A stretch of 5,852 bases of DNA from Caldilineaceae bacterium. GTDB taxonomy: Bacteria; Chloroflexota; Anaerolineae; Caldilineales; Caldilineaceae. Where the stretch lies: contig JAHEML010000287.1 of the NCBI GenBank assembly GCA_024643705.1, positions 1-5,852 on the forward strand. Reading direction: 5' to 3'. The notes below the pieces were generated by a model. That model saw only the letters and a program-made list of their open reading frames with translations. It searched no databases and was not told where the DNA came from. Positions 4,766 to 5,852 of this stretch are shown in pieces (the stretch's first letter is position 1; each line of letters opens with the position of its first letter). Made by a program: the position numbers and the translations under genes.

Positions 4766-5852
4766 ATGCCGTCGTTCGATACGTATAGTGTCGATGGTGA
4801 TTATCAGCTTGGGCGATCGAGGAAGTCTCAGCGGTTGGCCGAGCCACAAAGCAAGACAACGTTTGACACTGATAGTTCATACATGCCAGGCGGAAATTCG
4901 AATCATCCGGAATTCCGACCTGATGACAAAACAAGCGAGAAATGGAGCGCCACAGCACTTGCTGCTTCATCTCAAAGGCTTGAATCAATGGGTTCTCTGA
5001 ATACGGTTCAGGACCACCCAAGAGTACGCACACCTCTGCACAGCCAGCCTTCCCCTCGTTCCACTCTACCCAACTTCAACGAATTCCCTACTGTTGATGC
5101 CACATTGCATGCAGATATTCTTGCTGTCGAGCCGAACGGAGCGACGGGGATTATGTCTGGGTTTGCCATTCTGCGGAACGGAATTCAGGCATTCCTTGGG
5201 GATCAGATATCGCCTATTCGTTTAGCCAGCCACTTTGCGGTCATCGCAGTAGCGGCTGTGGTCCTCATCATAAGCCAAATCGAATTGCCAAATTGGCAAT
5301 TTTCGTTGCGCAACCTCCCCGGAGACGGGTTATTTGCGGTATCGCAAAACCAAACGACGGGGGAGAATGCTCTCAACACCAGCGATAGTGCATCTGGGGC
5401 TGCAGAAGCGTTCCAAAGATCTGTCATTCCTTTCACCAATCAACAACAGGCCCAGCCAGTATTGGATTCGGTTCAAGAGGTTATTGCTCCAGCGCAAGCG
5501 TCTGGCCCGGGTTTGATCACACTACGTGAGCAGATCGAGACATACTCTGTTCGCTCTGGTGATACAGTGTTGGGCATTGCCGCTCAATTCAACTTGCAAC
5601 CAGAAACACTCCAATGGGCTAACCCAGAATTAGAAGCCAATCCCGACATGCTTCGCATCGGTGACCGATTAGTGATCCTACCCGTTGACGGTGTTTTACA
5701 TGTTATTCAGCCTGGCGACACACTTTCAACCATTGCAGCCAAGTACAAAGTGACCACAGATGCAGTTGTCGGGTATGGATTGAACCATTTGGCCGACAGT
5801 AGCACCCCGATTTCGGTAGGACAGCAGTTGGTTATCCCAGGTGGCAACAAAC
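4766..5852 (+). CDS. Membrane-anchored LysM-repeat protein (partial, C-terminus beyond right edge)
   Basis: I read 362 codons, open at the right edge. Residues 1-152 are hydrophilic, Ser/Pro/Asn-rich and without a recognised domain; they should lie in the cytoplasm. A single membrane helix follows at about 153-170 (LASHFAVIAVAAVVLIIS). Residues 171-255 are a Gln/Ala/Ser-rich linker outside the membrane. Two LysM domains follow. The first, about 259-307, opens with YSVRSGDTVLGIAAQF and closes with LRIGDRLVILP. The second, about 311-358, opens with HVIQPGDTLSTIAAKYKV and closes with VGQQLVIP. LysM domains bind N-acetylglucosamine-containing glycans such as peptidoglycan. Proteins of this shape often end in a peptidoglycan hydrolase domain such as peptidase M23, but that part is not in the window, so the activity is unknown. 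The start is the first ATG after an in-frame stop (4742-4744) and has GGGGAGA five bases upstream. Confidence 0.9.
   Translation, partial: MPSFDTYSVDGDYQLGRSRKSQRLAEPQSKTTFDTDSSYMPGGNSNHPEFRPDDKTSEKWSATALAASSQRLESMGSLNTVQDHPRVRTPLHSQPSPRSTLPNFNEFPTVDATLHADILAVEPNGATGIMSGFAILRNGIQAFLGDQISPIRLASHFAVIAVAAVVLIISQIELPNWQFSLRNLPGDGLFAVSQNQTTGENALNTSDSASGAAEAFQRSVIPFTNQQQAQPVLDSVQEVIAPAQASGPGLITLREQIETYSVRSGDTVLGIAAQFNLQPETLQWANPELEANPDMLRIGDRLVILPVDGVLHVIQPGDTLSTIAAKYKVTTDAVVGYGLNHLADSSTPISVGQQLVIPGGNK

Noticed and set aside
4683..5033. 116-codon minus-strand frame
   Set aside because: It is antisense to the start of the LysM gene, whose plus-strand frame has a ribosome site, membrane helix and two LysM domains.

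Overview
The window reads as an ordinary chromosomal stretch of a free-living bacterium. Protein features suggest the Chloroflexota (Anaerolineae or Caldilineae type): an SH3-repeat protein with Thr/Pro-rich linkers, a membrane-anchored LysM protein with a long N-terminal tail, and a Rho with a Rho_N domain. This is a tentative call from protein style, not from a marker gene. I see no tRNA, rRNA, CRISPR array, IS element or phage gene, and no clear new system.

Layout. On the minus strand, from about 1136 off the left edge, lies a gene for an envelope protein with an N-terminal membrane helix and three SH3-like repeats. A divergent AT-rich intergenic region of about 545 bp follows (1137-1681). 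It holds a candidate promoter for each direction and two short dyads. Next, on the plus strand, is a CRP/FNR-family regulator (1682-2395). A 715-bp gap follows, with a perfect 15-bp inverted repeat, a strong sigma70-type promoter at 2566-2594 and a leader of about 510 nt. The gap ends at rho, the transcription termination factor (3111-4370). After a 395-bp gap with its own extended -10 promoter, a LysM membrane protein starts at 4766 and runs off the right edge.

How the parts relate. Each plus-strand gene appears to have its own promoter, so the three are probably not one operon. The two edge genes both encode extracytoplasmic binding-repeat proteins, but nothing here ties them together functionally. 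The most interesting stretch is the rho leader. It has a C-rich, G-poor tract resembling a Rho utilisation site, then a terminator-like hairpin ending in six T's just before the rho ribosome binding site. That arrangement would fit feedback control of rho by Rho, which is known in enterobacteria but here is only inferred. The Rho protein itself keeps the catalytic residues but has Gly at 210 and Ile at 67, where E. coli has Asp and Phe.
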